From an uncultured Gammaproteobacteria bacterium (GTDB taxonomy: Bacteria; Pseudomonadota; Gammaproteobacteria; Pseudomonadales; Azotimanducaceae), in assembly GCA_913050035.1 (NCBI GenBank), contig CAJXAC010000006.1:1-53998 (forward strand): a stretch of DNA of 53,998 nucleotides, written 5' to 3'. The notes under the pieces are model-generated. The model saw only the letters and a list, made by a program, of their open reading frames with translations, searched no databases and had not been told where the DNA came from. This document shows, piece by piece, positions 34,167 through 42,602 of this stretch. Position 1 is the first letter of the stretch. The number at the start of each line of letters is the position of its first letter. The translations under genes were made by a program, and so were the position numbers.

Positions 34167-35870
34167 TTGAGCCTTAAAGTAAAAGTTTTGCTTGGGCTGC
34201 TGCTGTTGGCGGTAGCCGCAGCAACCTATTTTATGTTCTTTACGGCGACCATCAGCGTAACAAGCCAGCCCGGCGACGCGCGCGTAGCCATTAATGGTCA
34301 GTTCATAGGGACCACACCGATCGAGAGCCACAGCATAAGTCCGGGGCGTTACCAAGTAGAGGTGACTCACAGTCATTATGCGCCGCAGACCGAGCAGTTG
34401 GACATTAGCTTGGGCGATCACATGCAACGCAGTTACCGGCTGGAAGCCGGGGAGGGCGTTATAGAGTTAATGTCCAATCCCAAAGGCGCATGGGTGGAAG
34501 TAAACGGCGAGCGCTTGGCTGCGATAACGCCCACTCAGATTACCCTTACCTCAGGTACGCACCGAATCCGCATGGGCAAGGCCGAGCGGCGCAACGCCAA
34601 GACAGAACTGGTGCTTAAATCCGGGTCAACCCAGCAAGTCAATTTAAACCTAAGCATGGATCCCCATGGCAGTCTGTCCCTAAAGCTCAGGCCCGCAAGC
34701 GCGAAGGTAGAGATCATCGGCACCGATATTAAATATAAGCCCGGAGTGCGCCTGCCAATGGGCGAATACTCGCTGCAGGTCAGCCGTTCCGGATACGTTA
34801 CCCAGAGCAAACGCATCACCATTCAATATGGTGACAACACCGAACAAATCACCTTGGCCCGGGGTTACGGCAAACTTAAAGTGAACACAGAACCGGCGAA
34901 TAGTCTGGTCGACGTTACCCCTGCGGGCGGCGATCCCCGAATGTATGTTGCGGGCAAGCGATTGCCCGCAGGTAAAGTAGCCGTAACGGTAAGAGCGATG
35001 GGTTATCGAACACAGACAAAAACGGTGAGCTTGACGCCGGCAGGGAAAACCGTGAATTTCAAACTGAAAAAGCTGCAAGCCGTACCAGGTGAAGTGCTAA
35101 GTGATGACTTAACAAGCGGCGGCACCGCGCCGGAAATGGTCGTCGTGCCTGCAGGTGATTTCATCATGGGCAATGCAAACGGCAGTCGGCAAGAGGCACC
35201 GACCCGAACAGTGCAACTTACCCAGCCCTTTGCAGTAAGCAAGTACGAGGTCAGCGTCGCCGAGTTTTTGCGCTATGCCGAGGACACTGGCGTGGCCGTG
35301 CCCAAGAAGTTAACCGCCGCCTTGGCAGCGAACGACCTCACCGAAAGCAGCCCAATGGTCCATGTTTCGCACCAACAGGCCACCAAGTACGTGCGCTGGC
35401 TAAGTGTCCAAACTGGCGCGCGTTATCGGTTGCCCACGGAAGCCGAGTGGGAATACTTCGCCCGTGCGGGCAGTCAAAACGCTTACTTTTTTGGCGACAA
35501 CCCGCAGCAGTTATGCGAATACGCCAATGTTGCAGATCAAACAGTAAAGCGCCGCTACCGGGCTTGGACAGTCATCGACTGCAACGACGGTCAGGACACA
35601 CCGCGTAAACGTGGGCAGTACAGGCCCAATGCCTTTGGTTTGCACGACACCCACGGTAATGTGTCTGAATGGGTAGCCGACTGTGGTTTACCAGATTATT
35701 CCAGCGCTAGTCGAGACGGTGCTCAGGTGGGACAAGGTCAGGGGTGCAGTAGTCATGGCCACCGAGGCGGCTCATGGGATTCAGGGCAGGAAGAGACCGC
35801 CAATAGCTTTCGCAAAGCCGCCCATGGCGGCAATGGTGATCGCGGCATCCGACTGGTCCGAGAATTGTAG
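34167..35870 (+). CDS. Membrane-anchored PEGA-repeat and SUMF1/FGE-domain protein
   Basis: 567 residues from a TTG start with AAGGAG six bases upstream. One N-terminal helix (VKVLLGLLLLAVAAATYFMF) anchors it in the inner membrane. About four PEGA-like beta repeats follow (starting ISVTSQPGDARV, IELMSNPKGAWV, LSLKLRPASAKV and LKVNTEPANSLV), then a C-terminal formylglycine-generating-enzyme fold from about 310. That fold shows RLPTEAEWEYFARAG, AFGLHDTHGNVSEWVADCG and HRGGSWDSGQEETANSFR. The catalytic Cys pair of true FGE is missing in the last motif, so a binding or structural role is more likely than sulfatase activation. Confidence 0.85.
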   Translation: MSLKVKVLLGLLLLAVAAATYFMFFTATISVTSQPGDARVAINGQFIGTTPIESHSISPGRYQVEVTHSHYAPQTEQLDISLGDHMQRSYRLEAGEGVIELMSNPKGAWVEVNGERLAAITPTQITLTSGTHRIRMGKAERRNAKTELVLKSGSTQQVNLNLSMDPHGSLSLKLRPASAKVEIIGTDIKYKPGVRLPMGEYSLQVSRSGYVTQSKRITIQYGDNTEQITLARGYGKLKVNTEPANSLVDVTPAGGDPRMYVAGKRLPAGKVAVTVRAMGYRTQTKTVSLTPAGKTVNFKLKKLQAVPGEVLSDDLTSGGTAPEMVVVPAGDFIMGNANGSRQEAPTRTVQLTQPFAVSKYEVSVAEFLRYAEDTGVAVPKKLTAALAANDLTESSPMVHVSHQQATKYVRWLSVQTGARYRLPTEAEWEYFARAGSQNAYFFGDNPQQLCEYANVADQTVKRRYRAWTVIDCNDGQDTPRKRGQYRPNAFGLHDTHGNVSEWVADCGLPDYSSASRDGAQVGQGQGCSSHGHRGGSWDSGQEETANSFRKAAHGGNGDRGIRLVREL

Positions 35871-35891
35871 TTGAGCTATTGGAGGGTCAAG

Positions 35892-35938
35892 GTCCGCGTA
35901 CCGCGGTACTCCGCCTCGAGGCATAAACCAAGGCGGAC
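35892..35938. repeat. Nested inverted repeats between genes
   Basis: GTCCGC (35892-35897) pairs with GCGGAC (35933-35938). Inside are the palindromes GTACCGCGGTAC (35898-35909) and GCCTCGAGGC (35913-35922), plus TCCGCCT pairing with AGGCGGA. Alternative folds compete. It begins 22 bases past the PEGA-SUMF1 gene and may terminate it, though no T-run follows. Confidence 0.45.
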
Positions 35939-36033
35939 AAATCTTAACCCAGAAATCACCGGATCGATGCGAACTACTGGCACCCGCGCGTCTTGTCGCT
36001 ATACTTCTGTAATCCAAAAGTGAGCAAAAAGAT

Positions 36034-37218
36034 ATGAACTCGAGTAACGCGTTCCGTGAAGAAGTCCGAGGCTGGCTAGAAGACAACTGCCCAGCATCCA
36101 TGCGCACGCCGATGGTGGCGGATGAATACCCGGGTGGTGGCCGCAGAGCCCAGTATAAGAATGCCGACACCAAACTTTGGATGGACCGCTGCGCAGAGCG
36201 TGGCTATACCGTGCCAAGCTGGCCGAAAGAATATGGCGGTGCGGGCCTCGACAAAGACGAAGTCGTCGTGCTGCAACAGGAAATGCAGCGCATAAATGCC
36301 CGTCCAGCGTTGGTCGGCATGGGCCTAAGTATGATAGGTCCGGCACTACTGGAATACGGCACCGACGCGCAGAAGCAAGAGCACTTACCGAAAATTGCCC
36401 GCGGTGACATATGGTGGTGTCAGGGCTACAGTGAACCAGGATCTGGTTCAGACCTAGCAAGTTTACGCACCTCCGCAGTAGAAGACGGCGACGACTTCAT
36501 CGTTAACGGGCAGAAAATATGGACCTCGGGGGCCGACAATGCCGACTGGATGTTCTGTCTTGTGCGCACCGATTTCGATGCACCGAAGCACGACGGCATC
36601 TCCTTTGTGTTATTTGATATGACTACACCGGGTATCACCGTAAAACCGATCTTGCTGATCAGCGGTTACTCGCCGTTCTGCGAAACGTTCTTCGACAACG
36701 TCCGCGTGCCAAAGAGCAACTTAGTGCATGAGCTAAATAAAGGCTGGACCGTAGGCAAGCGCTTGTTACAGCACGAGCGCTCGATGATTGGCGGTATCGG
36801 CGGCGGTCAAAAGACCACCTCAATCGAAGAATATGCGCTGCAGTACGTCGGCAAAGACGCCAACGGCAAAGTCGCCGACCCGGTGCTGCGTAATCAAATC
36901 CTAGCTCATCGCATGAGCGACAAAGCATTTGGCTTAACCATGCGTCGGAGTGTTGAGGAGTCGGCCACGGGTACAGCCCCTGGCGCCGTATCCTCAATGT
37001 TTAAGTACTACGGCACTGAGCAAAACAAGGGTAAATACGAATTGTTGCTAAACGTGTTGGGAACTCAGTCCCTAGGTTGGCAGGGCGATGCGTTCGAGGA
37101 AGACGAACTAGGCACCACCCGAGCTTGGCTCAGATCAAAAGCCAATTCAATCGAAGGTGGCACTTCAGAAGTGCAACTAAACATTCTTGCCAAGCGAGTT
37201 TTGGGCCTGCCGGATTAG
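36034..37218 (+). CDS. Acyl-CoA dehydrogenase (long-form, FadE/CaiA-like)
   Basis: 394 residues. Motifs are CQGYSEPGSGSDLASL near residue 130, NGQKIWTSGA near 160 and the C-terminal EGGTSEVQLNILAKRVLG with the catalytic-region Glu. It is a clear paralogue of the enzyme at 8235: LVGMGLSMIGPALLEYGTDAQK, FCETFFDNVRVPKSNLV and NKGWTVGKRLLQHERS have near-identical counterparts. Electrons pass to ETF. It may act on another branched or cyclic acyl-CoA. There is no obvious operon partner. Confidence 0.9.
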   Translation: MNSSNAFREEVRGWLEDNCPASMRTPMVADEYPGGGRRAQYKNADTKLWMDRCAERGYTVPSWPKEYGGAGLDKDEVVVLQQEMQRINARPALVGMGLSMIGPALLEYGTDAQKQEHLPKIARGDIWWCQGYSEPGSGSDLASLRTSAVEDGDDFIVNGQKIWTSGADNADWMFCLVRTDFDAPKHDGISFVLFDMTTPGITVKPILLISGYSPFCETFFDNVRVPKSNLVHELNKGWTVGKRLLQHERSMIGGIGGGQKTTSIEEYALQYVGKDANGKVADPVLRNQILAHRMSDKAFGLTMRRSVEESATGTAPGAVSSMFKYYGTEQNKGKYELLLNVLGTQSLGWQGDAFEEDELGTTRAWLRSKANSIEGGTSEVQLNILAKRVLGLPD

Positions 37219-37459
37219 TGTAAGCTGCCGCCACTCGGCCCAAGTCGCGAAAGCAGCCAGCGGCTAAAAACTAGATCGCGATCCCGGTCAGCATGGGTGA
37301 CTTGGGAGAGTAAGGTCATGTGCGGGAGACTTTTCTGTAATGGCCTCTCTTCTTCCGCCTAATAATCTGCAGTAAAGTTCTGCGCCTTATCACGCAAGCA
37401 AGTGTTTGCTCGCTCTTAAGGCATTTTTACACGGGTCGCTGTTTCGATTGGGAAATCAT

Positions 37460-37870
37460 ATGTCTTCAGATATTCATCCGAGTGCTCAAAAGGTTCTCGA
37501 TGGTGACGCTCAGATCCGCGAGCGTTACGGCGTCGTGGTTACCCGAGCTCAAGATGGTGATTGTGAATTGCACTTGGTTGTGGATCAGGGGTGGATCAAT
37601 GCGGCGGGGTATACCCACGGTAGCGTAGCTTACGCGGTGATGGACAGCGCCTGTGCTTATGCCAGTGCGTCACTGCAAAAACTTGCGGTCACGGTAAACG
37701 GTAATGTGACCTATACTCGCGGGACGCAGGAAGGTGCGAGGTTGAATGTTAGGGCGCAGCTACTCAGCCAGAGCAAACGGGTGATGACGTTTAATACGCA
37801 TATCACTGATGAGCGTGAGCGGTTGATCGCCCATGGCTCCTTTGTTTTTCAAATCATAGGGGATCGTTAA
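37460..37870 (+). CDS. PaaI-type hotdog thioesterase
   Basis: 136 residues of the hotdog fold. YTHGSVAYAVMDSACAYAS carries the H-G-x6-D active-site pattern near residue 55, and VTVNGNVTYTRGTQEGARLNV the next strand. The protein would hydrolyse an aryl- or acyl-CoA thioester as a tetramer. Start at ATG 37460, with GGGAA just ahead; 18 unconserved codons upstream are discarded. The stop shares one base with the ATG of the MFS gene, so the two are coupled. Confidence 0.88.
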   Translation: MSSDIHPSAQKVLDGDAQIRERYGVVVTRAQDGDCELHLVVDQGWINAAGYTHGSVAYAVMDSACAYASASLQKLAVTVNGNVTYTRGTQEGARLNVRAQLLSQSKRVMTFNTHITDERERLIAHGSFVFQIIGDR

Positions 37871-39087
37871 TGCAGCAAAGCCATTCAGAATCAACATCGC
37901 GCTGGCGTACACCTATGATGCTCCTAGTGCTGATGTCTGTTGCTATGCCGATTGCGTTTAACGCTTGGTCGGCATTGCTGAATAATTTTGTGGTTGAGCG
38001 TGCGGCATTTACCGGCGTAGAAATTGGCATTCTGCAAAGTCTGCGCGAAGTCCCGGGGTTTTTGGCGTTTACTACGGTTTTTGTGCTACTGGTACTGCGT
38101 GAACAAACCTTTGCTGTGTTCTCCCTGGCGTTGTTGGGTGTGGGCGTTGCTGCTACCGGATTCTTTCCCTCTGAGTACGGTCTGTATTTCACCACGGTGC
38201 TGATGAGCATTGGTTTCCATTACTTTGAAGCGACCAAGCAGTCGCTGAGTTTACAGTGGTTGTCGAAGGCCGAGGCGCCTGCTGTGCTGGGAAAATTGAT
38301 CGCTGTGGGCTCAATCACCTCGCTAATCGTCTACTCAGTGATGTGGGGACTGTTAGAAATTTTTCAGCTCGATTACGTTTGGAATTTTCTGCTGGCTGGC
38401 GGTCTATGTGCTGCTTTGGCCTTGGTTATGTGGCTGGGCTTTCCACATTTCCCTGCAAGAACCAAGCAGCATAAGACCCTCATTTTGCGCAAACGCTATT
38501 GGCTTTATTACGTGCTGACGTTTCTCTCTGGCGCGCGGCGCCAAATATTTGTGGTTTTCGCAGCGTTCCTGATGGTCGAAAAGTTTGGCTACAGTGCGTC
38601 CCAAGTGACGTTGCTGTTTTTGATTAACTACATTTTTAACTGGTTTTTTGCCGAACGCATCGGGCGGCTGATCAGTCGTATCGGCGAGCGCAATGCCCTT
38701 ACTCTCGAATACATAGGACTGATTTTTGTATTTGTAGCCTATGGGCTGGTTGAAAATGCCACCCTTGCTGCGGCGCTATACGTGCTTGATCACATGTTCT
38801 TTGCGATGGCCATCGCAATCAGCACCTACTTCCAAAAGATTGCCGATCCCAAGGATATGGCCAGCAGCGCTGGAGTGTCTTTTACCATCAGCCATATCGC
38901 AGCCATAGTGATTCCTGCGGCTTTGGGTTTGGTGTGGATCTCGTCCCCATCCCTAGTTTTTTATTGTGGGGCGGCTTTTGCGCTGATGTCGTTGGTGGCG
39001 TCGCAGTTTATTCCCCGTGATCCGCAGCCTGGTAATGAAACGACTCGATCTCAAGCAGGTGGTGGCTCAGCCCCAGCGACGGTATAG
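37870..39087 (+). CDS. MFS transporter
   Basis: 405 residues and about twelve hydrophobic segments (for example LVLMSVAMPIAFNAWSALLN, FAVFSLALLGVGVAATGFF and ALYVLDHMFFAMAIAISTYF). The loop motif R-x-G-R is weak (ERIGRLISRIGERNAL in the second half). The long aromatic run KRYWLYYVLTFLSGARRQI opens the second half. I cannot name the substrate. It is translationally coupled to the thioesterase, which could mean import of an acid that is later CoA-activated. Confidence 0.85.
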   Translation: MQQSHSESTSRWRTPMMLLVLMSVAMPIAFNAWSALLNNFVVERAAFTGVEIGILQSLREVPGFLAFTTVFVLLVLREQTFAVFSLALLGVGVAATGFFPSEYGLYFTTVLMSIGFHYFEATKQSLSLQWLSKAEAPAVLGKLIAVGSITSLIVYSVMWGLLEIFQLDYVWNFLLAGGLCAALALVMWLGFPHFPARTKQHKTLILRKRYWLYYVLTFLSGARRQIFVVFAAFLMVEKFGYSASQVTLLFLINYIFNWFFAERIGRLISRIGERNALTLEYIGLIFVFVAYGLVENATLAAALYVLDHMFFAMAIAISTYFQKIADPKDMASSAGVSFTISHIAAIVIPAALGLVWISSPSLVFYCGAAFALMSLVASQFIPRDPQPGNETTRSQAGGGSAPATV

Positions 39088-39141
39088 CGGAATAGGTTCG
39101 CTAGGATGTGATCATGGCAGAACTCGTTCAGGTGTCTGCGC

Positions 39142-40920
39142 TTATGAGTCGGCACACAATTTTTGCAACGCACTATTGTCTGGTGTGGCTCGAAATGCAG
39201 TGCGGTATAAATTACATCGCTCCCGCGGGTCGGTGATATTTGGATCGTCAATAAGCTCCTGCTGCAGTGATTCCAGCACGACCTCCTGATCATCCATGAA
39301 TATGCCCTGATCTGTCGGCGTATCGAGTATCAGCGAGCGTTTACCCTCGGTGCCCCAGCTGAGCCACTGGGTTTCTTGGTCATCCCGCCCCTGACCTGGG
39401 TTGCCGGTGTAGGCAAACTGTGTCCAATAGGAACTCATGCTTGCGGCTAATGCATACTGTCCTTCGTTGTGGGGATAGATATAGTCGAGTCCCATACCGC
39501 CTTCAAAATCGTTGAATGCGAACGCGATTTCCAAGCCGTGCGCTGCGCCTAAGGCAACGCTCAGGTCGAAACCGAATTGTGATGGCTCCTCGTCCCAATC
39601 AAAGCGGTATGCGTATACCTGCTCATTACCTGATTTGCGCATGTAATTGGCCAGGCTGTCCACGCCCCGGTGTTTCCACGCTTGTGCGCCGTAATATACC
39701 GCCCGTTTGTAGGCGCCCTCATCTCTCAGGCGTGGTAAAAACCCAAGCCAGTTCTCTACGTATTGCGGTGCGCGCACCATAAATAGTGAAGGTTCGTCAC
39801 GGTTCGTACCGAGAATCACTGGAACCTGGTTGTGATTGTTGGCGTCGGAGAATATTTCCTCTGTGCTGAGGTCAGGGAGTACATGGCCATCACCAAAGTT
39901 GTCTGGCAGCGGGATCATGCCGAAACCGCCGCCGCCCAGTTGGGCAAAAAATTGTGCAGGGGTTTTCGCGTATAAATAGTCTCGTAGTTCGGTCTTTCGC
40001 ATATCTTGGGCAAGATTTTTTGCGGCTTCGTGATTTTTTGCCAAACCGTCGGCAATCAGCATCTTGGTGACAAGCTCACGACTGCTGAGCGCCGCGCCGC
40101 CATCTTCTTGGTAGTTTTGTGCGCGGTCTAAATTTGTTGGGCTGAAACCACCGCTCTGTACGATGGCCCGATGAAATAGCCCCTTAGCCAATGGCGACGC
40201 CATCATGGCGAGAGTGTCGAACGCCCCAGCTGATTCGCCGAATACAGTAACGTTGCCTGGATCGCCGCCAAAAACCTCGATATTGCCCTGCACCCACTCC
40301 AGCGCTCGGATCACGTCGAGGGTGCCGTAGTTGCCCGAGTCGTCCAACTTGTCGCCGGTTAACAGATCCGGGTGGCTGAACCAGCCAAAGATTCCGAGCC
40401 GGTAATTGATCGTCACAATCACTACATTGCGCTGAGTTGCTAGTGCCGCGCCGTTATAGCTGCCGCCGTGTCCGATGGTATTACCGCCGCCATGTATCCA
40501 TAACATCACGGGTAGCTTAGCCGCATTTGGTGGCGACCAGATGTTGAGGTACAGGCAATCTTCATTGCCGGCGATTTGGCCGCTTGGTGTTTGCTCATCT
40601 GCTCCGCTTAATAACGATGCGAATTGCGGGCAAATCGCGCCGGGTTGCAGTGCTTCAATGGTCGTTTGGCTCGCTATTGGGGGCTGTGGGGCACGCCAAC
40701 GCAGCTGTCCCACGGGTGGTTCTGCGTATGGGATGCCTTGCCAACTGCGCGCACCGAGCTTATCAATAAATCCTGCGACAGAACCGCTTTCGGTGTTTCG
40801 GAGCGTGGTTTTATTCGCTACGACAGGGTGCTCTGGTTCGGTTTGCCAGGACAGATATGTTTGGCCGGCAACCACTACTAGGATGCCTAGGCCAATTAGA
40901 ATGATCGCGGCCTTTCGCAT
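39142..40920 (-). CDS. Type B carboxylesterase, membrane-anchored or exported
   Basis: 592 residues of the alpha/beta hydrolase esterase family. The N-terminal hydrophobic segment (KAAIILIGLGILVVVAGQTYL) is a signal anchor or signal peptide. The oxyanion hole is WIHGGGNTIGHGGSYNG near residue 130, the nucleophile lies in VTVFGESAGAFDTLAM near 210, and the His is in ALGAAHGLEIAFAFN near 445. It probably hydrolyses esters in the periplasm. Start is ATG 40920, with GAGG 8 bases before it. The SRPBCC gene is 10 bases upstream on the same strand. Confidence 0.88.
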   Translation of the reverse strand: MRKAAIILIGLGILVVVAGQTYLSWQTEPEHPVVANKTTLRNTESGSVAGFIDKLGARSWQGIPYAEPPVGQLRWRAPQPPIASQTTIEALQPGAICPQFASLLSGADEQTPSGQIAGNEDCLYLNIWSPPNAAKLPVMLWIHGGGNTIGHGGSYNGAALATQRNVVIVTINYRLGIFGWFSHPDLLTGDKLDDSGNYGTLDVIRALEWVQGNIEVFGGDPGNVTVFGESAGAFDTLAMMASPLAKGLFHRAIVQSGGFSPTNLDRAQNYQEDGGAALSSRELVTKMLIADGLAKNHEAAKNLAQDMRKTELRDYLYAKTPAQFFAQLGGGGFGMIPLPDNFGDGHVLPDLSTEEIFSDANNHNQVPVILGTNRDEPSLFMVRAPQYVENWLGFLPRLRDEGAYKRAVYYGAQAWKHRGVDSLANYMRKSGNEQVYAYRFDWDEEPSQFGFDLSVALGAAHGLEIAFAFNDFEGGMGLDYIYPHNEGQYALAASMSSYWTQFAYTGNPGQGRDDQETQWLSWGTEGKRSLILDTPTDQGIFMDDQEVVLESLQQELIDDPNITDPRERCNLYRTAFRATPDNSALQKLCADS

Positions 40921-40930
40921 CGCAGTATCC

Positions 40931-41314
40931 TCAGCTGCCAAGTACGGTTAATAGTTTTGCCGCTGATGCATCCATGCCGTGTTTTATAAAGGGTTCGACG
41001 GCCTCAGGTTCTACAGCGGTCCGCCAGGTGAGCAGCGTGCCTTCGGGAATTTCGCTTAAGGCCATGCTGGCGCGATGGCTTGCCAGCGGCGGGGTAGACT
41101 CTACTACTCCGTAGGTGATGGTGTGGGTGCTGTTATCGACGCTGAAAATTTGCTCGGCTAACTCTCCAGCGCCATCCATTTTAAAGCGCCTGATCTGGCC
41201 GTCGTAATCACAGGATGCCACGCCCGCCACCCAGTCTATGCGACCGGGGTCACTGATGATCTGCCAGACATCAGCAACGGCGTGAGGTAATTTAAATTCC
41301 AATTCTATGGCCAT
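40931..41314 (-). CDS. SRPBCC/polyketide-cyclase-like protein
   Basis: 127 residues with the helix-grip START-like fold. IELEFKLPHAVADVWQIISDPGRIDWVAG is the typical opening, and RFKMDGAGELAEQIFSVDNSTHTITYGVVES the next beta region. Family members bind hydrophobic ligands, and some cyclise polyketides or help steroid breakdown. No enzyme residues can be assigned. It is the first gene of a two-gene operon with the esterase. Confidence 0.83.
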   Translation of the reverse strand: MAIELEFKLPHAVADVWQIISDPGRIDWVAGVASCDYDGQIRRFKMDGAGELAEQIFSVDNSTHTITYGVVESTPPLASHRASMALSEIPEGTLLTWRTAVEPEAVEPFIKHGMDASAAKLLTVLGS

Positions 41315-41411
41315 AACTCTCTCCTATTTCTAATAGATGATAGCGAGTCTGGCCTTTTAGGGTAAGGCACATGCTATTGTTTACTGTCTGAAGGACTATC
41401 TGGGGGGATAG

Positions 41412-42602
41412 ATGCAGGGGCCGTTAGATCATATTCGGGTATTGGATTTAACTATTGCACGTGCAGGCCCTACGGCAGTGCGTTTGCTGGCCGATTGGGG
41501 TGCAGACGTCATTAAAGTAGAGCCGCCGCCGCGCAAAGACGCCCAAGGTAGTTCCGTAACCGGCAGTCGGCGTGGCTCAGACGAGCAAAATCTGCACCGT
41601 AATAAGCGCTCCGTGGCCATCGATTTAAAGAGTGCGTCAGGTCAAAAGTTGTTTCATCGTTTGGCGGTTGATGCAGATGTGGTGGTGGAGAACTTTCGCA
41701 GCGATGTGAAATTTCGCTTGGGCGTGGACTACGACACTTTGCGTGCCATTAATCCAAGGCTTATTTACGCGAGTATTTCCGGTTTTGGGCAGGACGGCCC
41801 TTATCGCAGTCGTCCTGGCGTCGACCAAATTGTTCAGGGTATGAGCGGCCTTATGTCCGTAACTGGCGAGCCCGGTACTGGCCCTATGCGCGTCGGCGTG
41901 GCAATTTCTGATACCTCGGCGGGGATGTTCCTCGGTCAAGGCATCTTGCTTGCATTACTGCACCGGGAGCGCACAGGGGAGGGGCAGTGGGTACACACCT
42001 CGTTATTAGAGGCCATGTTGAGCAAGTTAGATTTTCAAGGTGCCCGCTACACTATGGATGGCGATGTTCCTACCCAACAGGGCAATGATCATCCTACCCA
42101 AGTGCCGATGGGGACTTTTGATGCCCAGGATGGCCATGTGAATATCGCAGCTTTTGGCAGTCAGATGTGGCAGCGCTTCTGCGATGCTCTTGGTGCCAGT
42201 GAGCTATTTGCCCATCCAGATTATCAGCGTGTGAGAGATCGCGTAGGTAAGCGCGAGCAGATTAAGCAGGATATGAATCAAATTACTCGCACATATACGG
42301 TTGCGGAACTTGTGCAGCGTTTGAATGAAGCTGGGGTTCCCTGCGGGCCAATTAATGACATTGGTCAGGCTTTTGAGGATCCACAGGTTCAGCATCTAGC
42401 CATGGCGAAACCTGCACCTCATCCACAACTCGGCGACCTGAATTTGGTGCGATCGCCGATCAATTTATCCGGCTTTCCGCAATCTTCACGGTTTCATCGA
42501 GCGGCTCCGGATGCGGGTGCGGACAGTGCTGTGGTGCTTGCTGAATTAGGCCTTGAAGCTGACGAGATTCAGTCTTTGCAATCTCAGGGCGTCATCGTTT
42601 GA
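41412..42602 (+). CDS. CoA-transferase, family III (CaiB/BaiF)
   Basis: 396 residues. DHIRVLDLTIARAGPTAVRLLADWGADVIKVEPP is the family start, and the catalytic Asp is in RPGVDQIVQGMSGLMS near residue 140. HRERTGEGQWVHTSLLEAM near 185 and AGVPCGPINDIGQAFEDPQV near 310 also match. It moves CoA between carboxylic acids through an enzyme-anhydride intermediate. A GGGGGG run lies just before the ATG. The next gene, a GPH carrier, overlaps its stop by one base. I cannot name the acid. Confidence 0.9.
   Translation: MQGPLDHIRVLDLTIARAGPTAVRLLADWGADVIKVEPPPRKDAQGSSVTGSRRGSDEQNLHRNKRSVAIDLKSASGQKLFHRLAVDADVVVENFRSDVKFRLGVDYDTLRAINPRLIYASISGFGQDGPYRSRPGVDQIVQGMSGLMSVTGEPGTGPMRVGVAISDTSAGMFLGQGILLALLHRERTGEGQWVHTSLLEAMLSKLDFQGARYTMDGDVPTQQGNDHPTQVPMGTFDAQDGHVNIAAFGSQMWQRFCDALGASELFAHPDYQRVRDRVGKREQIKQDMNQITRTYTVAELVQRLNEAGVPCGPINDIGQAFEDPQVQHLAMAKPAPHPQLGDLNLVRSPINLSGFPQSSRFHRAAPDAGADSAVVLAELGLEADEIQSLQSQGVIV

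Noticed and set aside
37318-37362. Fourteen-codon frame MCGRLFCNG, like the start of an SRAP (YedK) protein
   Set aside because: Too short; nothing after the stop resembles the rest of an SRAP protein.
37854-38210. 118-codon minus-strand open frame
   Set aside because: Lies antisense to the start of the MFS gene and has shadow-like composition.
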